This document shows positions 18,431 to 27,597 of a stretch of 64,000 nt of DNA, piece by piece. A program made the position numbers and the translations under genes. Source of the DNA: Thermomonas sp. HDW16 (GTDB taxonomy: Bacteria; Pseudomonadota; Gammaproteobacteria; Xanthomonadales; Xanthomonadaceae). The notes under the pieces were generated by a model. That model saw nothing but the letters and a program-made list of their open reading frames with translations, made no database searches and was not told where the DNA came from. The first letter of the stretch is position 1. Every line of letters begins with the position of its first letter. The stretch is from NCBI RefSeq assembly GCF_011302915.1, contig NZ_CP049872.1, positions 2,542,001-2,606,000 of the forward strand. The letters are read 5' to 3'.

Positions 18431-19632
18431 AGAAGGTATTGGTCATCCATGGCGAGGGGAACACGTTCAACAACCCGTCGTTGAAAGCCATTATCGACCT
18501 GCTTGGCTCACGTGGGTACCAATGCCATATCCGATATGCAAGCAGTCCCGCTCCGATGCCCTCGTACCCGAACATCGTGCAGCTGCCCTATGGCTGGTTC
18601 CTGCGGAAGGTCAAGCGCTGGACATACGACCGCTTGTGCTCCCGGTGGCTGGCACGCTTGTTCGTGTCGATCGAAGACATCGCCATATACCCCGAATTCG
18701 ACCTGATACTGGCAGTTGACCGCCTCGGGCTAATCGAGGCCGCTATACTGAGCAAGCGCCACGGCACGCCTTTCGTTTTCATCTCGTTCGAGATCATGTT
18801 TGCGGACGAAACATCGCGTCGCTTCAAGAGAATCGAAAGACTTTCAGCGCGCAACTGCTGTTTTTGGATCGTCCAAGACGAAGTCCGCGCAGCGTGCCTG
18901 GTAGAAGAGAACGCCCTGGACATCGAAAATAGTTTCATCCTGCCGCTGGCGTCCGCAGGCCCAGGGGTATTCCCAGCAATGCGACTCCGGGATCAGATGG
19001 GTATCCCAAAAAATTACAGCGTCGCGGTACTGATTGGATCACTCACGACCTGGTCGATGGCCAAGGAGACAATCGAATCCGTTCGGGATTGGCCGCCCGA
19101 CTGGGCACTGCTTGTCCATGAGCGCTACGGAAACACCGAATCAGCGTTGAATAGGCTCGGGGTAAGCGCACACGAACTTTCGGATCGAATCTATTTCAGC
19201 GGCCAAGCCCCCGACCGGGTGGATGACCTTGGGTACGTGCTTGAGGGCGTATCGGCGGGCTTGGCGTTCTATCGCCCGACCCACGACTCTATTTATACGG
19301 GAAAAAACCTTGAATATCTTGGATTCGCATCCGGAAAGGTAAGCACTTACTTGCGCTATGGTATTCCAGTCATTTGCAATGAGATCGGCCTGTATGCACA
19401 ACAGGTTCGTGCCCATGACTTTGGCGTAGTAGTCGCTCACCCAAGCCAGATTGCGCAGGCTCTCCCCTTGACTTCCGAACCCACGACAATGTCCCCATCC
19501 CGCTATTTCGCGGATTTTTTGGATTTCAACTTGAGAAGCAGCGAGCTTTTGCACCGATTTGAACAATGCATGGCTGCGCCATGCGGCTGCGAGCCCCCCT
19601 CCTCCATAGAAGATCGCATCTGTGCTGATTGA
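18427..19632 (+). CDS. Putative GT-B glycosyltransferase
   Basis: 401 aa. N-terminal VLVIHGEGNTFNNPSLKAI and YPEFDLILAVDRLGLIEAA look like the first Rossmann domain of GT-B enzymes, and the C-terminal half (VAVLIGSLTTWSM, LGFASGKVSTYLRYGIPVIC) like the nucleotide-sugar domain. The classic Glu-x7-Glu is not obvious, so the CAZy family is unassigned. Codon use shifts towards A/T in the second half compared with upstream genes. Confidence 0.65.
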   Translation: MKKVLVIHGEGNTFNNPSLKAIIDLLGSRGYQCHIRYASSPAPMPSYPNIVQLPYGWFLRKVKRWTYDRLCSRWLARLFVSIEDIAIYPEFDLILAVDRLGLIEAAILSKRHGTPFVFISFEIMFADETSRRFKRIERLSARNCCFWIVQDEVRAACLVEENALDIENSFILPLASAGPGVFPAMRLRDQMGIPKNYSVAVLIGSLTTWSMAKETIESVRDWPPDWALLVHERYGNTESALNRLGVSAHELSDRIYFSGQAPDRVDDLGYVLEGVSAGLAFYRPTHDSIYTGKNLEYLGFASGKVSTYLRYGIPVICNEIGLYAQQVRAHDFGVVVAHPSQIAQALPLTSEPTTMSPSRYFADFLDFNLRSSELLHRFEQCMAAPCGCEPPSSIEDRICAD

Positions 19633-19648
19633 AATTGGAATGACATGA

Positions 19649-20413
19649 ATGCCTCATCGTCAAAGCACACCAAGACTATCCATCGTGATTGCGACCCATC
19701 AAGCGGCCGTTACGCTACCGCGCTGCTTGGATTCGATCTTCAACCAGACATTTGATCAGTGGGAAATATTGCTGGCGGACGGGGCGTCCACCGATGGCAC
19801 TATCGAACTGATCAATAAATACCAAGACGGTATTGCATGGTGGCAGTCTTGTCGTGATGGCGGGATATATGACGCATGGAACCAAGCCTTGTCTCACGCA
19901 ACGGGCGATTACATTTGTTTTCTTGGCGCTGACGATGCGCTGCACTCACCGGACACGCTTGCGAACATTTTTACCGCCATCGGAGATACAAAGTACGATC
20001 TCGTCACTAGTCGCGGCAGGCTTTGCGATGCCTCCGGCCCAGCCAAGCATGTGATTGGAACATCGTGGGCAGACTCGAAACTTCCACGTCGGATCCGGGT
20101 TTGCCACCCCGGCCTCCTGCACCATCGCTCGCTATTCGAACGCTATGGATCATTCGACCCAGGATTCAGAATCGCGGGAGATATGGACTTCTTGCTTCGA
20201 CTCCCCGGCGACATCTCCTGCCATGACCTGCAAATGGTCACAGTCGACATTCAAGACGGCGGCATAAGCCGCCGCCTTTTCTGGCAACGAATTGGCGAAT
20301 ACAGACGAATTCATGCCGCCTCTCCTCGTGTGGGGCCAACCAAGGCCTGGATATATTGGGCAGACAAGGCTTTGCGCCGGCCGATAGCGCTCCTGTTGGG
20401 TCTGTCACATTAA
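19649..20413 (+). CDS. Family 2 glycosyltransferase, last gene of the plus-strand glycan operon
   Basis: 254 aa GT-A. Seen: LSIVIATHQAAVTLPRCLDS, ILLADGASTDGTIELI, GDYICFLGADDALHSP (acidic metal site) and RIAGDMDFLLRLP. Similar to WcaA-like transferases of O-antigen clusters. Start 19649, with GGAA eight bases upstream, 16 bases after the previous stop. Visibly more A/T-rich than the dcw genes, consistent with horizontally acquired glycan genes. Confidence 0.85.
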   Translation: MPHRQSTPRLSIVIATHQAAVTLPRCLDSIFNQTFDQWEILLADGASTDGTIELINKYQDGIAWWQSCRDGGIYDAWNQALSHATGDYICFLGADDALHSPDTLANIFTAIGDTKYDLVTSRGRLCDASGPAKHVIGTSWADSKLPRRIRVCHPGLLHHRSLFERYGSFDPGFRIAGDMDFLLRLPGDISCHDLQMVTVDIQDGGISRRLFWQRIGEYRRIHAASPRVGPTKAWIYWADKALRRPIALLLGLSH

Positions 20414-20420
20414 TTCCCAT

Positions 20421-20438
20421 TGGGATTTACAAATCCCA
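20421..20438. repeat. Inverted repeat between convergent glycan genes
   Basis: TGGGATTT-ac-AAATCCCA. It lies eight bases after the plus-strand GT2 stop in the 153-base convergent gap (20414-20566). It could act as a weak bidirectional terminator, but no T-run follows on either strand. Nothing else is seen in this gap. Confidence 0.35.
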
Positions 20439-20566
20439 TCATCCCTCTCATCGAAACACTATCGCGTGAAACGCGCACCAGGGATCAGCCAACACATGCC
20501 GCATTAACCGAAAAGGTATCCACGCGGGATGTAATGAGATCAGATTTTCATGTGGCGCGACGAGTG

Positions 20567-21604
20567 TCATGCTGAAATGGCATGTGCAGCCACGTAGAGA
20601 CGGACATATGCATCGATCATCGGCAAGACGGAGAAGTGCTTGACCACGCTATGGCGCGCTGCATTCGCCATGGATTCACGAAGCCGCGTATCATTCGCCA
20701 ACATTCGTACAGCCGTCGCAAATGCACGTATGTCGTCGCGCGGGCATAACAGGCCGGTGACGCCATCTTCCACGATTTCTGGCAGAGACGCCGAGTTTGT
20801 CGCGATCACCGGCAATCCACAAGCCATTGCCTCAGCCGCCACAAGACCAAAGCCTTCGCTGCGGGAAGGAAACAGGAAGGCATCGGCTTGTTGCATTGCC
20901 ACGATGACGCCGTCATTGGACAGGAGCCCTAGGTCGTGCATGTTCGACGGCATGGCGGACTTATCCGCTTCGGCCAACACGCCACCGGTGTAGCGCAACT
21001 CGAACCCCTCACCTAGCTCACGCATGATCGGCGCCAGCAGATCCACGCCCTTTCGCGCCATCCAGCCTCCCACGTAGAGAAGGCGAAACGGCCGACAGGA
21101 CTCCGACGTAAACTCACCTGGCCGGAAACACGTTGTGTCAATGCCATTGTGGATCACATGCATCGGCACATTGCACAGATCCTGGCGGGCGCTATCGAGC
21201 ACAAACTGACTCACGGCGGCGACATGGTGTGCACGCTTCAAGACGCGGCGCTCAATCGGAGCTATCCACCAACGATGATAAGCCGCACGCAATCGGCCCT
21301 TGTAAGGGAGCAGCATCGGATCGTGGATCGAATGATGCAGCGTGGCCACCACGGGCAGATGCTCAGGGATGAAGCGGGGATGAAGCCATGTGTTGACATG
21401 CACCACATTCGCCCACTGCGGCAGCTCAGGCACCGACACCATCCAAGGCAGGTATTCGGCCCGGTGCGGCAACCAAGTGATTTCGGCACGGATGCCACGA
21501 TCGTTCAGGCCAGCGCAAAGGCGCTCCGTGAAAACATCCGCACCGGTGCCAGCGCGGATCGCGGGAAACCAGACTGCTGGACTATCCTCTTCCGCGTTGC
21601 GCAT
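20567..21604 (-). CDS. Family 4 glycosyltransferase
   Basis: 345 aa GT-B. Seen: FPAIRAGTGADVFTERL near the N-terminus, VVHVNTWLHPRF, VIHNGIDTTCFRPGEF, LLYVGGWMARKGVDLL and the Glu-x7-Glu catalytic region SEGFGLVAAEAMACGLPVIA. Retaining enzyme, probably using a nucleotide sugar made by this locus. Terminal gene of the minus-strand glycan group; 138 bases of apparently empty sequence separate it from the upstream methyltransferase. Confidence 0.9.
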   Translation of the reverse strand: MRNAEEDSPAVWFPAIRAGTGADVFTERLCAGLNDRGIRAEITWLPHRAEYLPWMVSVPELPQWANVVHVNTWLHPRFIPEHLPVVATLHHSIHDPMLLPYKGRLRAAYHRWWIAPIERRVLKRAHHVAAVSQFVLDSARQDLCNVPMHVIHNGIDTTCFRPGEFTSESCRPFRLLYVGGWMARKGVDLLAPIMRELGEGFELRYTGGVLAEADKSAMPSNMHDLGLLSNDGVIVAMQQADAFLFPSRSEGFGLVAAEAMACGLPVIATNSASLPEIVEDGVTGLLCPRDDIRAFATAVRMLANDTRLRESMANAARHSVVKHFSVLPMIDAYVRLYVAAHAISA

Positions 21605-21742
21605 CTATGCTGTCCGCCCACCGAAATCAATGAATCCATGCAGTACCGAGACACGGAGGGCAGCGACCGAATCCACAGGCAAACGCGTGCGTCCCATGCC
21701 TGATAAATACAGCACATTCGACCAAACATCATTCACGCTAAC

Positions 21743-22456
21743 TCAATCCACTGCGACACCATGGAAATAGACTTGGTACTGCCATGCCACTGGCCAAGCA
21801 ACTAGGGAGAAAGCCTGCGCACCGCGCAGAGGCCACGACAATGGCGATCCGCGCCGGATCCAGTGCCAGTCGAGAGTATGCAGATCGCGCCAGCGCGCAT
21901 CGATGGCGAATCCCGCACCACGAATCATGCAAGCCCATTGTTCGAGCGTACGCACCGTCTCGCGCACGGCAACCTGCCCTGTGCCTTGGTATAACCCGAG
22001 ACGACGTGTAAGAAAATCGGCATTCGGCACTAGGATCAGCACCTGCGCGCCCGGGCGCACAACCCGACGCATCTCACGTAGTGCGCGCGGTTGATCGAGG
22101 AAGTGCTCGAGGGAGCCCATGCATGTCACTAGATCGAAACTCCCATCTTCGAATGACAGCTTCTCCGCAACACCTTCGCGCAAGTCCGCAACAGGTAGTC
22201 GCGCGCGTGCAGCGGCTATGGCTCGCGCGGAAATGTCGATGCCTGTTGGAATGGCCCCATGTCCAGCCAATTCACCCAGCCAAGCACCTGTACCACAAGC
22301 GACATCGAGCACTGAACGACCATGCAACGGGCCCAAGCGCGACGCAATGCGCCGCATGTGCCAAGGGACGCGACTTCCATCAAGAAGGCCGGTGTAATAC
22401 TCCGTATCATAGAAGCGGCGCACTTCGTCGTGCCTCAGGCTCTGATGCTCAGCCAT
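21743..22456 (-). CDS. Class I SAM-dependent methyltransferase
   Basis: 237 aa. MAEHQSLRHDEVRRFYDTEYY start, motif [49 protein letters not shown] and VVRPGAQVLILVPNADFL. Resembles UbiE/COQ5-like enzymes of polysaccharide clusters. ATG 22456 shares one base with the stop of the preceding GT4 gene (TAATG); upstream in-frame starts were rejected because they lie inside that gene. Confidence 0.85.
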   Translation of the reverse strand: MAEHQSLRHDEVRRFYDTEYYTGLLDGSRVPWHMRRIASRLGPLHGRSVLDVACGTGAWLGELAGHGAIPTGIDISARAIAAARARLPVADLREGVAEKLSFEDGSFDLVTCMGSLEHFLDQPRALREMRRVVRPGAQVLILVPNADFLTRRLGLYQGTGQVAVRETVRTLEQWACMIRGAGFAIDARWRDLHTLDWHWIRRGSPLSWPLRGAQAFSLVAWPVAWQYQVYFHGVAVD

Positions 22457-23598
22457 TACGGATCTCCTCCATCGAGCAGGCGCCGCAACCTCGTCTCGAA
22501 CACCTCCCAGCCATAGCACGCAGCGGCCTCGCGAATGGCTCGCCTCGCGCGGACATCACCGCGTGTCTCGAGCCTATGCGTGATCGCTCGGGCGAAGGCC
22601 TCATGATCGCCAGCCACGATCAGATCCCCTGTCGCATGTTCTAGAACTGCATCTGGCACCCCGCCTACGGCAAACGCGACGGTTGGCAGCCCGTTAGCCG
22701 CGGCTTCGATGGCCACCATTCCAAACCCCTCGACGTCACCCGGCACTTCGCGCACCGGGAATACATGGACATCCGCTGACTGATATGCAGTTGCGAGCAC
22801 CTCATCATCGCAATGCGGAAGAAACAGGATCGACCCAGTCATTCCGGCAGCTTCCGCCGCTTCCTGCACGCGACGGAGTTCGGAGCCTGGTTCAGTCTTC
22901 GCTGCATGAACCGCATCATCGCCGATCACAACCAAGCGCGCGTCCGGGTATACATTCAAAACTAGCGGTAAGGTTTTATGGACGAAATCGACTAGACCCT
23001 TGCGCGGAGTCAACCGACCAACCGACAGCATCAGGGGACGGGCACCCAATCCATGCCGCTCACGGAAAGTTTCGACGGCGTCGGGCCGCAGCGGAGGAAA
23101 GTCAGTGCCAGGATGCAGGATCTCGACGTGCGCGACGCCGGCGCGGGTGGCCAACATCGCAGTGTTGCGGCTGTTCACCAATGCGAGGTCGGCGCGACGA
23201 ACAAACGGCAGCCATGCGAGACGATATGGCGTACTGTTTGTGACGATATCGAGCCCATGCAGGTAAACGATGTAGCGTGCACCAAACAGACGCGCGCAGG
23301 CCCAAGCGAATGGAGCGGACAATCCGCTTCCCGCGACCACGACCCCCGGTTTGCTGCTGCGAGCCAGCGACAACGCGCGCGGAAGCGCACTGACCAGGAA
23401 GCGCGACAATCGTTCCGCTGGCACTTCAGCGACTGAAGTATCAGGCGGCAACTCCGCACCACAACCGAATGGACCACAAACCGCCAGGGGGCCTATATCG
23501 GCAAGCGCATGCGCGAGACGCAAATTCAGACGCTCCATTCCACCACGCAATGGCGGCAGATTTCGAGTGACCAGTAGGCTGCTTCGCCGATCAGACAT
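22456..23598 (-). CDS. Family 4 glycosyltransferase
   Basis: 380 aa GT-B. Seen: LLVTRNLPPLRGGMERLNLR (glycine-rich acceptor-side loop), YIVYLHGLDIV, ILHPGTDFPPLRP, LMLSVGRLTPRKGLVDFV and the Glu-x7-Glu region VEGFGMVAIEAAANGLPTVA. ATG 23598 overlaps the previous gene by 8 bp; a GTG directly before it is an alternative. Donor and acceptor unknown. Confidence 0.88.
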   Translation of the reverse strand: MSDRRSSLLVTRNLPPLRGGMERLNLRLAHALADIGPLAVCGPFGCGAELPPDTSVAEVPAERLSRFLVSALPRALSLARSSKPGVVVAGSGLSAPFAWACARLFGARYIVYLHGLDIVTNSTPYRLAWLPFVRRADLALVNSRNTAMLATRAGVAHVEILHPGTDFPPLRPDAVETFRERHGLGARPLMLSVGRLTPRKGLVDFVHKTLPLVLNVYPDARLVVIGDDAVHAAKTEPGSELRRVQEAAEAAGMTGSILFLPHCDDEVLATAYQSADVHVFPVREVPGDVEGFGMVAIEAAANGLPTVAFAVGGVPDAVLEHATGDLIVAGDHEAFARAITHRLETRGDVRARRAIREAAACYGWEVFETRLRRLLDGGDP

Positions 23599-24460
23599 CA
23601 CGCCGATAAATGAGCGATGTGATCTGCTCCGACACTAAGCCAATCAGGAAGATGATCACCGCAGCACTGAAGAGCAGCATGCTCATGTTGGTGAATTGAT
23701 GGTGGGTTGCATAGGTATAGCCGTACCAACCCAGGCCCGCCAGAAAAAACGCCAATGCCGTGGGGGCAAATAGTTTCAGGGGCGAGTACAAGCTGGCGAT
23801 CTTGAAAATGATGAGCAAGAAGCGGACACCATCCTTGACCGGACTGATATGACTGCTCATACCGACACGCTTGGAAACCGAGATGTGGACGTACGCAACC
23901 GGATAGGCACTGCGGAAGAACGCCATGGTGCTTGTGGTTGGATAACTGAAGCCGTTGGGCAGCAAATGAAGGAATTCGCGGAACCGGTTCGCGCGTACTG
24001 CGCGGAAGCCTGACGTCAGGTCCAGTACCTTGTGCCCTGTCATCCAACTGGCCAAATGGTTGTAGAGCGCATTGGCCAGACTTCTCCCGACATTGGCCTG
24101 TCCGCCGCCATCACGGGCACCTACCGCCATGTCAAAGCCGCCATCCAGCTTCGCCAGCAGAGAATGGATGTCAGCCGGATTGTGCTGACCGTCCGCATCC
24201 ATGAACACCAGTATCTCGCCGATCGCGGCGCGGGTACCACGCTTGATCGCCGCACCATTCCCCATCGAATAAGGGGAGGACAACACTGTTGCTCCGTGCG
24301 TCGTAGCCAGCACTGCCGTTTCGTCGGTGGAGCCATCGTCCACCACGATCACTTCGGCATCCGGGAATGCTTCACGTATCGCAGGCAATGTACGCCTTAG
24401 CCCTTCCGCCTCGTTGCGGGCAGGCAAGACAATGCTGACAACTGGTCGTGAGTTCCCCAT
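23591..24460 (-). CDS. Polyprenyl-phosphate-type GT2 with C-terminal membrane helices (DPM1/ArnC/GtrB-like)
   Basis: 289 aa. GT-A domain: VSIVLPARNEAEGLRRTLPA, VIVVDDGSTDETAVL, ILVFMDADGQHNPAD and a DLTSGFRAVRA segment. Two hydrophobic helices at about 225-280 anchor it (LFAPTALAFFLAGLGW; LLFSAAVIIFLIGLV). Relatives load one sugar onto undecaprenyl phosphate, giving the lipid-linked monosaccharide used by GT-C enzymes. The GT-C at 7273 is a candidate user; this link is inferred. First gene of the minus-strand group, divergent from pilB. Confidence 0.88.
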   Translation of the reverse strand: MGNSRPVVSIVLPARNEAEGLRRTLPAIREAFPDAEVIVVDDGSTDETAVLATTHGATVLSSPYSMGNGAAIKRGTRAAIGEILVFMDADGQHNPADIHSLLAKLDGGFDMAVGARDGGGQANVGRSLANALYNHLASWMTGHKVLDLTSGFRAVRANRFREFLHLLPNGFSYPTTSTMAFFRSAYPVAYVHISVSKRVGMSSHISPVKDGVRFLLIIFKIASLYSPLKLFAPTALAFFLAGLGWYGYTYATHHQFTNMSMLLFSAAVIIFLIGLVSEQITSLIYRRDV

Positions 24461-24589
24461 GGCGAGAGAGCGTAGCGTGATTTGCCCTGCAGGTCATGGT
24501 CGGTTGCCGGCTTATCCGAGGCCGGGCAATGCCTTGCAGGCGATTTTTGCAGTAAAGTCAGCTTTAGTCGCTGGGGAGAGCGCAGACAT

Positions 24590-26314
24590 ATGAGCGCAAC
24601 TGCATCCGCCAATCTGATGGGAATCACCGGCATCGCCCGGCGCCTGGTGCTGGACGGTGCCATGGACGAGGCCGCCGCGCGCAAGGCGATGGACGCGGCG
24701 ACCAAGGAACGCATCCCGTTGGCGACCTACATCGCCGACAAGAAGCTGGCGAATCCTGCGGCACTGGCAGCGGCCTATTCAATGGAATTCGGCATTCCGT
24801 TGGTCGATTCGCTGGCCCTCGACCCCAACCAATCCGCAATTCGGCTGGTAAAGGAAGACCTAGTCCGCAAGCATCAGGCACTTCCGTTGTTCAAGCGCGG
24901 CGGTCGCCTTTTCGTGGGCGTGGCGGATCCGACCAATCATGCGGCGCTGGAGGAAATCAAGTTCCACACCAATTTGGCTGTTGAGCCGATCCTGATTGAT
25001 GCCGAACGGCTCAAGCGCAGCATCGATGGATGGCTGGAGGCTGCGGAGGACCTGGCCGATGGGATGGGTGACGCCGATGGCCTCGAAGGCCTGGAGGTCA
25101 GCGGCGGAGACGAAGACTTCTCCGGCGATTCGGGCGTGGATGCGGGTGGAGACGACACACCCGTCGTCAAGTTCATCAACAAGATGCTGGTGGATGCCAT
25201 TCGCAAGGGCGCATCGGACATCCACTTCGAACCGTATGAAACAGAGTATCGGGTTCGCTTCCGCATCGACGGCATCCTGAAGACGATCAAGCGGGTACCG
25301 GTCAAGCTGCATCAACGCATCTCTGCTCGCCTGAAGGTGATGGCGCAGTTGGACATCGCCGAGAAACGGGTGCCGCAGGACGGTCGCATCAAACTCAACC
25401 TGTCCAAGAGCAAGCAGATCGATTTCCGCGTCAGCACTTTACCCACCTTGTTCGGTGAAAAAGTGGTGCTGCGCATTCTGGATGGCAGCGCGGCCAGGCT
25501 CGGCATCGAGAAACTGGGCTACGAGCCGGACCAGCAGAAGCTGTTCGTGGACGCGGTCAAGCGCCCCTATGGCATGGTCCTGGTCACCGGCCCCACCGGC
25601 TCCGGCAAGACCGTGAGCCTGTACACCGCGCTCAACATCCTCAACGAGGACGAGCGCAACATCAGCACGGTCGAGGATCCCGTTGAAATCCGCGTTCCCG
25701 GCATCAACCAGGTACAAATGAACGTGAAGCGCGGCATGACCTTTGCCGCCGCCTTGCGCAGTTTCCTGCGCCAGGATCCGGACGTGCTGATGGTGGGCGA
25801 AATCCGCGACCTGGAAACTGCCGAGATCGCGATCAAGGCGGCACAGACCGGCCACATGGTGTTGTCCACCCTGCATACCAACGACGCCCCGCAAACCATC
25901 GCTCGCCTGATGAACATGGGTGTGGCCCCGTACAACATCACCAGCTCGGTCAGCCTGGTCATCGCCCAGCGCCTTTTGCGCCGCCTGCACGATTGCAAGC
26001 GCGTGGTGCATCTCCCGGAACATGCGCTGCTGGCGGAGGGCTTCACCGCCGACGAAGTCCATGCCGGCATCAACGTGTACGAGGCAGTCGGCTGCGAAGA
26101 CTGCACGGAAGGTTACAAGGGGCGGGCCGGCGTCTACCAGGTCATGCCGATGACCGACGAGATCCAGCAGATCGTGTTGGCCGGTGGTAATGTCCAACAA
26201 ATCACCGAGGCCGCCCTCGCCAGTGGCGTCCGCGACCTGCGCCGTTCCGCGTTGGACAAGGTCAAGCAGGGCGTCACCAGCCTGATCGAAATCAACCGCG
26301 TCACCAAGGATTGA
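24590..26314 (+). CDS. pilB: Type IV pilus extension ATPase PilB
   Basis: 574 aa, family length. N-terminal MshEN domain (1-150), then the GspE/PilB ATPase: Walker A TGPTGSGKTVSLY, Asp box and His box regions, Walker B VLMVGEIRDLETAEIA. The C-terminal zinc region reads RLHDCKR...CEDC: the first Cys of the usual CxxC pair is missing and a His stands there. ATG 24590 follows SD GGGGAGAG; the 36-codon upstream extension was rejected. Powers pilus assembly at the inner membrane with PilC. Confidence 0.96.
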   Translation: MSATASANLMGITGIARRLVLDGAMDEAAARKAMDAATKERIPLATYIADKKLANPAALAAAYSMEFGIPLVDSLALDPNQSAIRLVKEDLVRKHQALPLFKRGGRLFVGVADPTNHAALEEIKFHTNLAVEPILIDAERLKRSIDGWLEAAEDLADGMGDADGLEGLEVSGGDEDFSGDSGVDAGGDDTPVVKFINKMLVDAIRKGASDIHFEPYETEYRVRFRIDGILKTIKRVPVKLHQRISARLKVMAQLDIAEKRVPQDGRIKLNLSKSKQIDFRVSTLPTLFGEKVVLRILDGSAARLGIEKLGYEPDQQKLFVDAVKRPYGMVLVTGPTGSGKTVSLYTALNILNEDERNISTVEDPVEIRVPGINQVQMNVKRGMTFAAALRSFLRQDPDVLMVGEIRDLETAEIAIKAAQTGHMVLSTLHTNDAPQTIARLMNMGVAPYNITSSVSLVIAQRLLRRLHDCKRVVHLPEHALLAEGFTADEVHAGINVYEAVGCEDCTEGYKGRAGVYQVMPMTDEIQQIVLAGGNVQQITEAALASGVRDLRRSALDKVKQGVTSLIEINRVTKD

Positions 26315-26325
26315 GGGAAACCGCC

Positions 26326-27597
26326 ATGTCTGCACACCGAGCCGCTATCAGCAAGGCCAGGACCCAGGCGGAATCCCGCCGTTTGAACCCGATGGTGGAA
26401 TTCGTCTGGCAAGGCCGCGACAAGCGCGGCATCGTCATGAAGGGCGAACAACTGGCGAAAAATGCCAACTTGCTGCGCGCCGAGCTGCGCAAGCAAGGCA
26501 TCACCCCGACCGTGGTCAAACCCAAGGGCAAACCACTGTTCGGCGGTGGTGCCAGCCGGATCAAGCCCCGTGATATCGCCATTTTCAGCCGCCAACTGGC
26601 CACCATGATGAAATCGGGCGTGCCCATCGTGATGGCGCTGGAAATCATCGCGGGTGGCCAGAAGAACCCTGCCATGAAAAAAATGGTCACGGGCCTGAGG
26701 ACCGAGATCGAAAGTGGCGCCTCGATCTATGAGGCGCTGAGTCTGTATCCGGTGCAATTCGACGAGCTCTACCGCAACTTGGTGCACGCAGGCGAATCGT
26801 CAGGCGTCTTGGAAACCGTCCTGGAGACGATTGCCAATTACAAAGAAAACATCGAATCGATCAAGGGCAAGATCAAGAAGGCATTGTTCTATCCCACGGC
26901 CATCATCGCCGTGGCGATACTCATCTGCGCCGTCCTCCTGATCTACGTGGTTCCGGTTTTCAAGGAAACCTTCCAGAGCTATGGCGCCGACCTGCCCGCG
27001 TTTACCGAATTCGTCTTTGGCATCTCCGACATCGTCGTCAAATGGTGGTGGCTCGTTGGCATTGTCGTCATGATCGCCTTTGGCGTCTTCATGTTTTTCT
27101 ACAAGCGATCGGATCCACTCAGGCACTGGATCGATCGGATGATGCTGAAGATCCCCGTGATCGGCCAAGTACTGCACAACTCCTCCCTCGCCCGCTTCGC
27201 CCGCACGCTGGCAGTGACGTTCAAGGCTGGTGTACCGCTGGTGGAGGCGCTGGGCAACGTGGCCGGCGCCACCGGCAATACGGTGTATGAAAAGGCCGTA
27301 TTGCGCATGAAGAATGACGTGGCCGTTGGTTATCCACTGAATATGGCGATGAAGCAGGTGAATGTCTTCCCGCACATGGTGATCCAGATGACGGCCATCG
27401 GCGAAGAGGCCGGCGCGCTGGATACCATGTTGTTCAAGGTTGCCGAGTTCTATGAGGAAGAGGTCAACAATGCCGTCGATGCACTGTCCAGCCTGATCGA
27501 GCCGGCGGTGATGGTGATCATTGGTGGCCTGGTCGGCTCCATCGTCATCGCGATGTACCTGCCGATCTTCAAGATCGCCATGACGGTCATGGGCTGA
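26326..27597 (+). CDS. pilC: Type IV pilus inner-membrane platform protein PilC
   Basis: 423 aa. Two T2SSF repeats (FSRQLATMMKSGVPIVMALEI and ARFARTLAVTFKAGVPLVEAL) and three membrane helices, at about 190-215, 240-260 and 395-415. It connects PilB to the growing pilus. ATG 26326 with GAGGG seven bases upstream, 11 bases after the pilB stop; a TTG at 26311 was rejected. Confidence 0.96.
   Translation: MSAHRAAISKARTQAESRRLNPMVEFVWQGRDKRGIVMKGEQLAKNANLLRAELRKQGITPTVVKPKGKPLFGGGASRIKPRDIAIFSRQLATMMKSGVPIVMALEIIAGGQKNPAMKKMVTGLRTEIESGASIYEALSLYPVQFDELYRNLVHAGESSGVLETVLETIANYKENIESIKGKIKKALFYPTAIIAVAILICAVLLIYVVPVFKETFQSYGADLPAFTEFVFGISDIVVKWWWLVGIVVMIAFGVFMFFYKRSDPLRHWIDRMMLKIPVIGQVLHNSSLARFARTLAVTFKAGVPLVEALGNVAGATGNTVYEKAVLRMKNDVAVGYPLNMAMKQVNVFPHMVIQMTAIGEEAGALDTMLFKVAEFYEEEVNNAVDALSSLIEPAVMVIIGGLVGSIVIAMYLPIFKIAMTVMG

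Noticed and set aside
20414-20566. IS or recombination scar between the two glycan gene groups
   Set aside because: Only a short inverted repeat is present; no transposase remnant, target duplication or tRNA end was seen.
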